A stretch of DNA of 64,000 nucleotides from Hyaloraphidium curvatum (Eukaryota > Monoblepharomycota > Hyaloraphidiomycetes > Hyaloraphidiales > Hyaloraphidiaceae). The notes beneath the pieces were generated by a model. It did no database searches and was not told the DNA's origin. It saw only the letters and a program-made list of their open reading frames with translations. Positions within the stretch are counted from its first letter, which is position 1, and the number at the start of each line of letters is the position of its first letter. Where the stretch lies: NCBI GenBank assembly GCA_025558095.1, contig JAIVFI010000014.1:62001-126000 (forward strand). Direction: 5' to 3'. Of this stretch, positions 1 through 9,238 are shown one piece after another. The position numbers and the translations under genes were made by a program.

Positions 1-1
1 C

Positions 2-202
2 CGCGCGGCGCTCGCGTGCCACGCGGACCGGCTGCGTTCGTTTTCCTCGGGGGGGGACCCCGCCAGGTTCCTCGGGTTCGAGGCGAGCTTCGGCACCGTG
101 AGGGCGTTCCTGGTCACCTCGCTGACCGTCGGGTTTGCCGTGTTCGGGCTGCTGAGGGGTTTGGGAGTCAGCGTTGTGCTGGCCAGCCATTGCGGGGCGT
201 GA
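2..202 (+). CDS. C-terminal fragment of a multi-pass membrane protein (third member of the 14.5-17.9 kb family)
   Basis: An open frame enters from the window edge and stops at 200-202, giving the last 66 residues of a protein whose start is not visible. It contains one long hydrophobic segment followed by a short tail with a Cys near the end. The pattern F-G-x-V-R-x-(6-8 hydrophobic)-G-L-L-R-G-L-G-V matches the C-termini of the two membrane proteins at 14523-16061 and 16312-17877, which end in the same hydrophobic helix, an R-G/S-A-G-V turn and a Cys-containing tail. I infer a third paralogue. No function is assigned. Confidence 0.55.
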   Translation, partial: RAALACHADRLRSFSSGGDPARFLGFEASFGTVRAFLVTSLTVGFAVFGLLRGLGVSVVLASHCGA

Positions 203-403
203 AGTTGGGAGGCCGGCTGTGGATTGGCTTCATTATGGCATCTTGCGATGAGAGGTCTTCGAGTGCAGACCTGCAGTGAGTTGCGTTCGACGAACCGACC
301 CCCGCCCGAATGGATGGTGCGATTTGCCGCCGTGACGCATTCCTACCCGCCTGGCCCGCCCTGGTGGCCCACAAGTCTCCCAAACCCTCCCTGGACCTCC
401 GCC

Positions 404-1664
404 ATGTCCGTCTCCCCCGCCTCGCAGCCTCTCCGCAAGGACGACCGGCTCATTCCGAAGACGGAAGCGTCGACGCCAGCCGGCAAGCGCAACTGGCGCG
501 CGCCGCGCCACCTCCTCGTCCGCCCGACCGTGCTCCCGCCGTGCCTCGCCGACGCCGGCGCCACCGCGACCGACGTGGACAGAATCATCGGCACCGAAAT
601 CTCCGGCATCTCGCTCGCCTCCCTGACGGACGAGCAGGTCCGGGAGGTCGAGAGGCTCGCCGCGGAAAGGGGCGTGCTCTTCTTCAGGGACCAGCGGATG
701 ACGCTCAAGGACCAGGTCGAGCTCGGGAAGCGCTTCGGGACGGGCGAGCTGCACGTGCACCCCAACGCCGTCGGACCGAAGGGGTTCCCGGAGGTCCTGC
801 CCGTCCGCGGGGACCGTTTCGCCAACCGCGTTCCCGGCGAGGCTTGGCACACCGGTACGTGGGCCGCTTGCGATGTCTGCTTGACTTCCGAGCTAATTGC
901 CATTCTTTCTTTTTCTGCTCCCCTTGATCCGTGGGTCCGACACGCCTCGTTCTCCTGGTCGCCGTGTCAGACGTCAGCTGCGACCGCCGCCCCCCGGCCC
1001 TCTCGATCCTCCGCATCGAGCAGGCCCCCCCCATCGGCGGCGACACCATGTGGTGTTCCATGACTGCCCTCTACAAGAAGCTCCCGCGGCAGCTGCGCGC
1101 CAAGCTCGAGGGCCTGACCGCCGTGCACGACTCGCGGACGGCGGGGCACCAGTCCAAGGTCGCCGTGGACGTCAACGGCAAGGAGCCCGGTTTCCCGCGC
1201 CACGTGCACCCGGTGATCAGGAACCATCCCATCACGGGGGAGAGGGCGCTGTACGTCAACTCGGGGTTCACGATGCAGATCCTCGGCGTCCCGGAGGAGG
1301 AGAGCAAGGAGCTGCTGAGGAAGCTGTTCGACATGGTGGCGTACTCGGCAGAATGCCAGGTCCGCTTCAAGTGGACCGACCACTCCGTCGCCATCTGGGT
1401 TTGTTGTCGCAACTCGTTGGACCGCGATCTCGTTGCTCATTCCGCTCCTTTCCTTCCCAGGACAACCGGGTCGTCCAGCACATGGCGACGTGGACGTACT
1501 ACCCCTACACGCGCAACGGCTACCGGGTCACCACGCTGGGCGAGGAGCCGTTCTTCGACCCGTCGCGCGGCCAGCTCGGGAGCACGGAGGGTCTGGAATC
1601 CGAACTGGACGCGCTGGCCGAGGCGGAGGATAAGAGGTGGAAGCAGGCAGAGGCAAAGCTGTGA
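404..1664 (+). CDS. TauD/TfdA-like 2-oxoglutarate and Fe(II)-dependent dioxygenase
   Basis: Three exons (404-854, 971-1398, 1461-1664) encode about 360 residues. The family oxidises taurine, sulfonates or related substrates, with decarboxylation of 2-oxoglutarate. The iron ligands are visible: an HTD motif (H149, D151), with the Asp codon split by intron 1, and a distal His near 300 (VVQHMATW). Arg 311 and Arg 315 follow at the same spacing as the 2-oxoglutarate-binding Args of TauD. The chosen ATG opens a protein that aligns throughout with the inverted paralogue at 4419-5604, and both genes have introns at the same two positions. Substrate is unknown. No targeting signal is evident, so it is probably cytosolic. 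Confidence 0.9.
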
Positions 1665-1863
1665 TTTGGCAACAGAAATCAAGTGTCTTGTTTGTTGTAA
1701 GAGATGATGGTGCTTGACAGTCTCGTGGGCGCGGACAACCTGAAGCGTTTGCTCGGACGGGGTTCGGACTCGAGCGATCGGTGACGTGTCACTAATCCAA
1801 ATCCCCGACTTCGGTCAACGACTCGACTCGTCTCGAGCGCCACTTTCGCGCCCTCTTTGCTAC

Positions 1864-2505
1864 ATGCAGTCCCCTCCGGAGAAACCCCGCGTGCGCGGCC
1901 CCATCCCCGCCAACACGCGGGTCGGGGCCGGGCGGAAGGAGGCCAATGTCGCGTTCAAGCTGGAGGTCCTCGCCGGAGCGGAGACGTCCCCCAGGCACCT
2001 CGAGGCCATGTTCGCGGTCTGCAGCGTCTGCAGCCTTGAAGAATTTCCGGGCAGCGAGCTCCACGCGGCGATAGACGATGCGTGCTGGGCTTGGGCCGAA
2101 AAGCAGCTCATCGCGCTCGGCCTGCGGTGCTTCGGATGCGGGGCCAGATTCCGGCCGGAAGTCGGGAACGTGGGACCCAGCTTCAGTTGGGTCCAGATCG
2201 GGAACGAGCCGGGTGTCGCGCTCGCGCTGTGCTCCATGTTGGCGATCGCGTGCGACGAACCGCTGGGTGCTTGCTTCGAAGCGGGCCGTCGCCACCTAAA
2301 CAAGCTGCACAAGGAGATTCCCATGGATCAGCCTTGCGTCTGCAAGAACCCAAAGTGCCGTGCGCGGGGGGGCAAGTGGGATGTCAAGCGCTGTTCGGGA
2401 TGCAAGATCGCGGAGTACTGTTCGCGCGAGTGCCAGAGGATCCACTGGCCCGCGCATCGCAGTTTGTGCCGGCGGGACGAGGGCACGGCAGAGGCGGCGT
2501 CGTAA
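1864..2505 (+). CDS. MYND zinc-finger protein
   Basis: A single-exon gene of 213 residues. The C-terminal 45 residues form a MYND finger: CVCKNPKC, then CSGC, YCSREC and a final HRSLC, the usual C/H ligand series of these protein-interaction zinc fingers. The N-terminal part starts with a P-R-V-R-x-P-I-x-A-N-x-R-V-G stretch followed by [11 protein letters not shown]. Both features recur in the gene at 26903-27540, so the two are paralogues. An extra pair of Cys (CFGCGARF) sits in the middle. The ATG at 1864 is preferred because homology to the paralogue begins there; the frame is open further upstream. Partner and function are unknown. Confidence 0.8.
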   Translation: MQSPPEKPRVRGPIPANTRVGAGRKEANVAFKLEVLAGAETSPRHLEAMFAVCSVCSLEEFPGSELHAAIDDACWAWAEKQLIALGLRCFGCGARFRPEVGNVGPSFSWVQIGNEPGVALALCSMLAIACDEPLGACFEAGRRHLNKLHKEIPMDQPCVCKNPKCRARGGKWDVKRCSGCKIAEYCSRECQRIHWPAHRSLCRRDEGTAEAAS

Positions 2506-2661
2506 TTGTCCCGGAGGAAAGAGCTTTGTCATTTCTGATTCAATCAATTCGAATGAACGACACTCGAAGCAACAGAACTCCATGCTCCCAAGGCACCCGC
2601 GACTCGTGAGACATCCGCCCTCATCCAACCCTTGCCCGCAGATCACATCGACCCTGCCGCC

Positions 2662-4179
2662 TTACTCCATCCCGAAAAGGCACACCCCGATCCCCCTTTC
2701 GTCCACTTCCGTGCCCCCCATCACCGTCCGCCTGAACGCGCACCTCCTCGAATGATCCCTGTCCTCCAGGATCCCTTTCCCGTCCATCCCCTCCGCCGTC
2801 CCCTTGCCGCCGTCCTTCGGCAGGGCGAACCTCCCGGCGTGCAGCTCGCAGAACGCCGCGGTGCCGCATCCGCCGGGGCACATGAACAAAGGCGCCCAGC
2901 CGGGGTCGTAGTAGCACCCCGATTGCGCACACGAGAGGAGGGGGTGGAACTCGCTGGGAACGGAGTAGGCGACGGTCGCGGGCGGTGCCTGGGAGCCGTG
3001 CCGCGCGCGCCACATGGAGGCGACGTCGCGGTACGGGTGCCGCGCGAGGGGATCCGAGGGGTGCGGGTCGGTGCCGAAGGCCGCGCAGGCGTCGAGGAAA
3101 CCGGCGTCGGCGCGGTGCAGGGCGCCGTTGGGCATGCCGGCGTCGAGCACGGCGGCGCGGCGGACGAGGGCGAGGTTGGCAGGGGTGCGGAGGGAGGGGT
3201 GCGGGGCGAGGTCGAGGAGGGCGAGGGCGAGGAGGGAGCAGGCTTCCTTGGCGGGGGCGTAGCGGAGGTGCGTGGATCCGTGGGGCGCGTGGTCCTGGCC
3301 CTGGACGCCAGCGATCTCGAGCATGCTCCGCAGCAGCCTCAGCATCGCGTGCCCCGCTTCCTCGGTCATGTCGGCGTCGCAGGCCCGCACGACGATCTCG
3401 AGCAGCGCAGAGACGAGGATCTCGAGCCCCGCGCAGTCACAGGCCCCCAACACGGCCCCGGGCGCCTCCGCGGCCTGGTCCAACAGGTTGATGATGCCCG
3501 GCACGGCCTCGGGCCCGCACCAGACCAGGAAACCCCGGTAGACCCCGGCCAGCGCGTCGTCAAACAGCTTTTTCGCCTCGAACCTGCTCATCCTCGCGGC
3601 GAAGCGAGCGGCGGCCTCGGCGTGGAACCTTCCGCAGCCCAGCTTGACGAGCTGCACGGCGGCGTGCATGCCGGCTGCGTAGGCATCGGTGGCGTCGGGA
3701 TCGAGGGCGGGGATCGCGGGGTCGGTGGCCAGCAGCGCGAGGTGCGGGGCGTCGTGGAGGTCGAACTTCGCGCCGTTTGCGCGGTCCATTGCGGCGTCGG
3801 CGGCCGAAGTCCAGCCGGCGGCAAAGAGCGGGCCAAACTTCTCCCGGTACTTTGCGGCGACCGGCGCCACGGCCTTCTTGGCGTAGTCCGAGCGACGTTT
3901 GTCCTCCGCAGTCTTCGCCCGCTCCTCGTCCGCCGCCCACGCGCCGCACCGGTGCAGCTCCGCCGCGGCGCGCGCAAAAAGCTCCTTCTTCGATCCCGTT
4001 TTGTTGACACCGAGCGACGCGCAGAGCTCCTTCAGCGCGGGGAGCTTGAACTTGGCCAACTCCGCGGGGGACGGGCGGGCGTTGGGCGGGGCTGCGGACG
4101 CGCCGCCGCTCGCTTTGCTGGCCGAAGGAGCGGCGGAGCGCGCAGGTGGCACGTTTTCGACATCGCTCGCGGGAGGCAT
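2662..4179 (-). CDS. SAP-domain protein with C-terminal Cys-rich MYND-like segment
   Basis: An uninterrupted frame of 505 residues. Residues about 37-72 match a SAP motif (helix, L-K-E-L-C-x-x-L-G-V, then GSKKELFARAAAE), usually a DNA- or chromatin-binding helix-turn-helix. The middle is Ala-rich and helical, without a domain I recognise. The last 100 residues hold a Cys/His cluster (SCAQSGCYY, CPGGCGTAAFCELH and a final RRC) resembling a degenerate MYND finger. It converges on the MYND gene to its left and shares orientation with the dioxygenase to its right. A nuclear role is suggested by the SAP motif only. Confidence 0.75.
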   Translation of the reverse strand: MPPASDVENVPPARSAAPSASKASGGASAAPPNARPSPAELAKFKLPALKELCASLGVNKTGSKKELFARAAAELHRCGAWAADEERAKTAEDKRRSDYAKKAVAPVAAKYREKFGPLFAAGWTSAADAAMDRANGAKFDLHDAPHLALLATDPAIPALDPDATDAYAAGMHAAVQLVKLGCGRFHAEAAARFAARMSRFEAKKLFDDALAGVYRGFLVWCGPEAVPGIINLLDQAAEAPGAVLGACDCAGLEILVSALLEIVVRACDADMTEEAGHAMLRLLRSMLEIAGVQGQDHAPHGSTHLRYAPAKEACSLLALALLDLAPHPSLRTPANLALVRRAAVLDAGMPNGALHRADAGFLDACAAFGTDPHPSDPLARHPYRDVASMWRARHGSQAPPATVAYSVPSEFHPLLSCAQSGCYYDPGWAPLFMCPGGCGTAAFCELHAGRFALPKDGGKGTAEGMDGKGILEDRDHSRRCAFRRTVMGGTEVDERGIGVCLFGME

Positions 4180-4418
4180 GGAGGCGGAGAGGTGCTGGGA
4201 CGGTGCGAGAGGTTCGGGAATTCGAGACCGAGTCGTGGGAAGTCCAACGGCCGGTTCAAATACTCACAGTCTTCTTCGCTCGGGGAGGCAACTCAACTGG
4301 AAATGAACTTTGCAACGACTGCGAATGTACACTTTTGACCAACGACTCCGACCTCTGCATCAGATGGCTCCTCTACGGCCAGCATTTTTCGACCACCAAC
4401 CTCCACCCATCCCCCGCC

Positions 4419-5604
4419 TCAGATCTTTGCCCTCGCGGCCTTCCACTTCCTGTCCTCCTCCATGGCCAGCGCGTCTAGCTGCGCCTCCAGCGCCTCGGTG
4501 CTCCCCAGCTTGCCCTTCGAGGGATCGAAGAAGGGCTCCTCGCCGAGCGTGGTGACGCGGTACCCGGACCGGGTGTAGGGGAAGTAGGTCCACAGCGCCG
4601 TGTGCTGCGTCACGCGGTTGTCCTGCCACGGGGCGGGCCGTCAGCTTCCAGAGCCGATGTAAATGACAGTGAGGACAACTCACCCAAATGGCGACGCAGT
4701 CGTCGCTCCACTTCCAGCGCACGTGCGCCTCGTTCGAGTAGGCGATCAGGTCAAACAGCTCCTTAAGCAGCTTCGCGCTCTCCTCCTCCGGCACCCCCTC
4801 AATCCGCGAGGTGAACCCCGAGTTGACGTACAGCGCCCGCTCCCCCGTGATGGGGTGCGTCCTGATCACCGGGTGCACGTGCCGCGGGAGCTCGGGCTCC
4901 TTGCCGTTGACGTCCGTCTCCTTGGCCCTGTGGCCCGCCGTGCGGGAGTCGTGCACCGCCGTGAGGCCCTCGAGTCGGGCGCGCGTTTGGCGGGGGAGCT
5001 TCTTGTACAGCGCAGTCATCGAGGCCCACATGGTGTCGCCCCCGACGCGGGGCGCCTGCTCGATACGGAGAATGGAGAGGGCGGGTGGGCGGCGGTCGCA
5101 GCTGACGTCTGGATTTGGGCGGAAGAGTCAGCAAGGCAGCAAAGGCCCATTCGAGGGAGGCCCACCGGTGTGCCACACCTCGCCCGCGACGACGTTCGAG
5201 TTGCGGTCGCCGTACACGGGGAGCACTTCCGGGAACCCCTTGGGCCCCGCGGCGTTGGGGTGCACGTGAAGCTCACCCGTGCCGAACCGCTTCCCCAGCT
5301 CGACGTGCTCCTTCAGGGTCATCTTCTGGTTCCTGAAGAACAGCACGCCCCTCTGGGCGACCAGCGCCTCCACGGCGCGCACCTGCTCGTCGGTCAGGGC
5401 CGCCAGAGCGATGCCGGAGATCTCGGTGCCGATCACGCGGTCCACGTCCGCTGCGGTGGCGCCCGCGTCGGCGAGGCACGGCGGGAGCACCGTCGGCAGC
5501 GCGAGGACGTGCCGCGGGGCGCGCCAGTTGCGCTTGCCGGCCGGCGTGGCGGCCTCGGCCTTGGGGAGGATGCGCTGCTGCAGGCTCTGGACGGTGGCGG
5601 TCAT
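4419..5604 (-). CDS. TauD/TfdA-like dioxygenase, inverted paralogue of 404-1664
   Basis: Three exons on the minus strand (5166-5604, 4684-5108, 4419-4622) give about 355 residues. It keeps the HTD iron ligands across intron 1 and the distal His (VTQHTALW) followed by YTRSGYRVTT, so it should be an active Fe(II)/2-oxoglutarate dioxygenase. Protein sequence is close to the copy at 404-1664 over the whole length, and the intron positions and phases are identical (introns here 57 and 61 nt). The N-terminal dozen residues diverge. Like its paralogue it lacks a targeting signal. Two copies within 5 kb in opposite orientations point to a local inverted duplication. Confidence 0.9.
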
Positions 5605-5811
5605 GGCGGCGAGGTGGGAGGAGGCGGAAAGTTGGAAGGGAGACTCCGCGATGCCGCCGACCAGGCGTCATCTCCAGCCCCGACGCGTCGGCACAGCCTC
5701 CCTCCTCAACTCCCGCGTCAAGCCCCGACTCCGACATCTGAGCACAGCCGCGACGACAGGAGTGGCGTGGAAGCCGGTAGAATGCATCTGCATTCAAAGC
5801 CTCGTCCTTTG

Positions 5812-5930
5812 GCCGCGCAGCGCTTGAAGCTTTCCCTGTCCCCGCGAGCACCGCAGCTGAGGCTCTTGCAGACGCAAGGCGGAGATGGATGTCGAGCTCC
5901 TCTTCCAGCCTGTTGATGTTGAAGCTGAGG
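5812..5930 (-). pseudogene. relic of a MYND gene (1864/26903 type), C-terminal half only
   Basis: Read on the minus strand this stretch resembles the 3' half of the gene at 26903-27540: a LEEELDIHL segment, then after loss of one base CVCKSLSCGARGDRESFKRC, which are the first zinc ligands of the MYND finger. The second half of the finger and the whole N-terminal part are missing. It lies back-to-back with the plus-strand relic that follows. I see no functional frame. Confidence 0.6.
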
Positions 5931-6163
5931 GTCGCATCGGAGGGTCCGCGACGAGCCCGTTCCTCTGGAAGGCGTGCCGCAACGAGAAATGCCGGAGGCC
6001 GTCGCAGACGTTCAAGACCGATCCAGAGGTGCTCAAAGTGCAAGGCACGTGGGGTGCCGCCGCGTTGGGTTCGATCGGCCGAGTCACAGGCGTCCCCCAC
6101 CAGGTCGCGACCTACTGCTCGAAATACTGCCAAAAGGAGGACTGGTCGATGCGCAAGAACTAG
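5931..6163 (+). pseudogene. relic of a MYND gene (26077-26819 type), C-terminal part
   Basis: The stretch has CRNEKC in one frame, QRCSKCK in the next, and VATYCSKYCQKEDW after a 59-nt interval at 6045-6103. This is the exon-intron-exon layout of the gene at 26077-26819, where the intron splits the finger at the same point. Defects: a +1 frameshift between the first and second Cys pairs, a GC instead of GT at the intron start, and loss of the final His/Cys ligands because the frame stops after RKN. A working product is unlikely. Confidence 0.65.
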
Positions 6164-6256
6164 TGCTCACCTCCGATCCCGAAATCGAAGCCGAAATGAG
6201 CCAGTTCGGCCAGCGTTGGACCATAAACAAAGTCGTGTCGAGAATGAGACCACCGT

Positions 6257-7426
6257 TCATTGGTGAATCATCAGCGTCCTCCTCACGATCACCTTCCTCC
6301 TCCTCCCCCCCTTCCCCGCCTTCTCCTGCTCCTCCCCGATCCTCTCTGCCAGCTCCTGCATCCACTGCCCGTCCGCCAGCACTGGCCAGAACGCCTTCTC
6401 CTTGCCGCGGTCCGCGAGGTACCTCCTCCCATGGTTGGCCATCATCCTCATCGGCGGGTTATCGCTCCCCACCGGCGCGCCGCGGCGGAGGCCCTGCCTC
6501 AACAGGTACGGCACGCGGACCAGCGCGGCGCCGAGGTCGATCTCGTACAGCTTGAACTGCGCCCAGATGGGCCGCGCGGGGCCCTCGCCGACCACGTCCG
6601 GGCCAGGTTCGAACTTCCACCCGCGGGCGGCGGTGACCACGTAGCGCGAGACGAAATCGAACCCGATCAGGTCGGCCGGCCCTTCCTCGCCGCCGTCCAT
6701 CCAGGGGAGCAGCTTCTCCGCGAACGCGGTCGAGTACAGGTTGTCCCCGTTGGTCGTGAGCAGCCAGTCGCAGCCGTAGGGGTTGCGGTCGTTCCCGGGG
6801 CCGAACAGCCGGTCCAGCGCGGCGTCGGTGTAGCCGTACCCGAGGTCCCAGCAGTTGCCGTCCCTGCACTCGACCTTCTTCAGCACGTCGTCCAGCGCGC
6901 GGTGCATGCCGTCCCACACGTCGGCCTCGCCGATGTCGAGCACGCGGACGAGGTCGGGGCAGCCCAGCACGCCGTCGGCGTAGTTCCTGACGGCGGCCTC
7001 GAACGCAGCGCGGTCCGTGTTCGGGTCGGTGACCACGAAAAAGAGGCGGAAGGGCACGGCGCCGTGCGCCATCGACGAGATGAAGGTCGGCATGAACTGC
7101 AATTGGGCCTGGAAGGTGCGCACCACCGCGCAGACGCGGTTCCCCGGCGGGGGGTTCCCCGCCGCAGAGTCCGGCCACGTCCAGTTGCGGCACGCCGGCG
7201 CCCAGTCCCCGGCCCGCGGCGCCCCATTGATCCCAATTGAATTCTGTTGGGAGGAGCGGGCCGCGGCGTCGGGCGCGCCCAGCCCTTCAAGCCCTCCGTT
7301 CGCGTCCCCAACCGCTGCGTTTCCCGCCGGCGCCGCGCACACCGGACACGCGGGCGGCTGCCGCGCCAGCGAGTACACAGCTACCATGGCGGACGCCAGG
7401 ATGCCGCTGAGCATGCCCCACCGCAT
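6257..7426 (-). CDS. type II membrane protein, possible Golgi glycosyltransferase-like enzyme
   Basis: The frame is open from 7552, but the ATG at 7424-7426 is preferred: it yields about 389 residues beginning with a short hydrophobic signal anchor (MLSGILASAMVAVYSLA). The lumenal part has several Cys (ACPVC, ACRNW, VECRDGNCW) and an acidic DWLLTTNGDNLYS motif that could serve as the metal-binding DxD-like site of a glycosyltransferase. The frame ends in a basic tail. The enzyme call rests on topology and this motif, so it is tentative; a secreted or Golgi protein of unknown function is equally possible. Confidence 0.6.
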   Translation of the reverse strand: MRWGMLSGILASAMVAVYSLARQPPACPVCAAPAGNAAVGDANGGLEGLGAPDAAARSSQQNSIGINGAPRAGDWAPACRNWTWPDSAAGNPPPGNRVCAVVRTFQAQLQFMPTFISSMAHGAVPFRLFFVVTDPNTDRAAFEAAVRNYADGVLGCPDLVRVLDIGEADVWDGMHRALDDVLKKVECRDGNCWDLGYGYTDAALDRLFGPGNDRNPYGCDWLLTTNGDNLYSTAFAEKLLPWMDGGEEGPADLIGFDFVSRYVVTAARGWKFEPGPDVVGEGPARPIWAQFKLYEIDLGAALVRVPYLLRQGLRRGAPVGSDNPPMRMMANHGRRYLADRGKEKAFWPVLADGQWMQELAERIGEEQEKAGKGGRRRKVIVRRTLMIHQ

Positions 7427-7668
7427 CGCGGCGGAGAAGGGGGTGGGTCCGCCCGTCCCTCGTCGTTCGGCGGATCCCTCGGACAACGCGTGGGTTCGAT
7501 GGCGTCGAAAACATTGCTCGCTCGAACGCCGCAACCAGATCAGCGGGATCATCCGAATCTAATCTACTGCAAAGAAACCAGCTCAAGGTCCCGTCGCTCG
7601 CTCGATACCATCGTCACTTCTCGTCGATCCTATCGTACCCGATCTCGCAAGCCCCCACGGCCCCGCCA

Positions 7669-8983
7669 TCACCCCCTCCTCGAGCTCCTCCTCAGGCTCC
7701 TCACCGCCCCCCCGCCCTCATACTGCTCGCCCTCGCCCTCCCCTCCCTCCCCCTGCCCCGCCGATGGCGCCGTCTTTCCCCCCTCCGCCTCCTCCCCGTC
7801 CACCTCCCCCAGCGGCACGATCTCCACCTTGCCGAGCCCCGTGACCAGCAGCCCCTCTTTCTTCTGCGCGCCGCCCCGCCTGCGTCCCCTTCCCCTGCCT
7901 CTTCCGCTGCCCCTCTGCGAGGCGGGGCTTCCTTCCCCGCCCTCGCTGGCCTCGGTCCCCTCCTCCTCCTCCGCCTCCCGCTTCCTCGCCGGCTTCCCGC
8001 GCTTCCTGGCCGGAAGCGGCGGGCCGACGCAGTCCACGCCCTTGCGCACGCACCGCGTGCATTCGGGGTCGGCCGGGGAGCGGTCGCATTCCCCGCCGAT
8101 GCGGGCGCAGCGTTCGCACGCCAGCGTCGCCTTGCCGGCGTCCTTGGCGGGCGCCGCGGGGATCGCGACCTTGGTCGTCGAGGTGTCGGGCGAGGGGGAG
8201 GCGGAGGCGCCGGGGCGGATGGCGGGGGAGGCGATGCTGATCGGCGGCATGGGGGAGGCGGTGGGGGCGGAGGAGGGGTGGTGCGGGCCGGTGCGGAGCG
8301 GGGCGAGCTTGGGGGTCTGCGAAGGCTTGGGGGCGGGGGCGGGGAGGGGCACGTAGGGGTGGGGGAAGGGGAGGGCGGGGTTGTTGTACGGGCCAGAGGC
8401 TGGAATGGGGCGGCGAGTCAGATCTGGCTGCGGGCGGCCGTCGACTGCAGCCCACGCTTGGTGGTCCAGGCGAGAAAGTCGATCTGCACTGGCGCGCCGG
8501 GCATGAACGACGCGAGGTCGACCCTGTGCGCCGTGGTGATGGCCATCTGCGGACGGTGCGAAAACGCGTCACCAGACGCCCCCTCACCCCAACCGGCACA
8601 CCATTTACCCCGGCGGTCAGCTGCACCCACGCCTCGCCCCACTTTTTCCCCGCCACCAGTGTCCGTCCCCACACCTTTCCCGCCCCCTCCCACGCTTCCA
8701 CCGCGACGTCGAACGCCCCGTTCCACACCGACACCCTCAGCCGCACGGTGAGCCCGCCGAACGACGCGGGCCGCGAGAGGAACGAGCTGCCGTGCGGGGC
8801 AAAAGGCGGGAGGAACAGCTGCGCGTGCAGCGGCGCGGGCACCGGCGGGGGGACGGGAGCGGGCGGGAAGCCGAATGGCGCGCCGGGGAAGGGCGGCGGC
8901 ATGAAGGAGTAATCGGGCGCGGTGCCGGCGAGGACCTCGGCGAGGGACGGCAGGCGCGGCGGGGGGGCGGCGGGCGGCTCCAT
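7669..8983 (-). CDS. Zn(II)2Cys6 zinc-cluster protein with Pro-rich N-terminus
   Basis: Three exons (8609-8983, 8456-8546, 7669-8399) give 398 residues with all phases consistent. The N-terminus is Pro-rich and is followed by a compact region of about 100 residues (TVRLRVSVWNGAF to VQIDFLAWT) that I do not recognise. Residues about 230-265 contain C-x2-C-x6-C-x8-C-x2-C-x6-C (CERCARIGGEC, CTRCVRKGVDC), the exact spacing of the fungal binuclear zinc cluster. A basic RKRGKPARKR and a GRGRGRGRRRGG stretch follow. The cluster is usually near the N-terminus, so its late position is unusual. A nuclear transcription regulator is likely; targets are unknown. Confidence 0.72.
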
Positions 8984-9238
8984 TGCTGTGCGGTGTGAAC
9001 GGTGAGGTGGCCTTCGGGCGGCCGCCGACAAAGATGCTCGGCTTTGTCGGTAGCCCAAACCTGCGCGCATCCACGACGCATAGCATCCATTTCACTTGAT
9101 TCGCACCGGTTTTGTTCGTTCAAATCCGTAGTTGAATCCAACTCAGGGAATCTTCACCTTTGGCTGCGGCAGGGACCCGTCGGGGACCGTGGTCACCACC
9201 AGAAGAGTTAGAAGGCCCCACGTCGCGCGGTCCGCATC

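Noticed and set aside
4663-5916. Long plus-strand open frame opposite the second dioxygenase
   Set aside because: The minus strand encodes a conserved TauD-like enzyme with matching introns, so the plus-strand frame is a shadow.
7718-9070. Long minus-strand open frame read as one large Arg/Pro-rich protein
   Set aside because: It runs antisense-like through other frames of the zinc-cluster gene. Splicing into three short exons gives protein-like sequence and a perfect zinc cluster.
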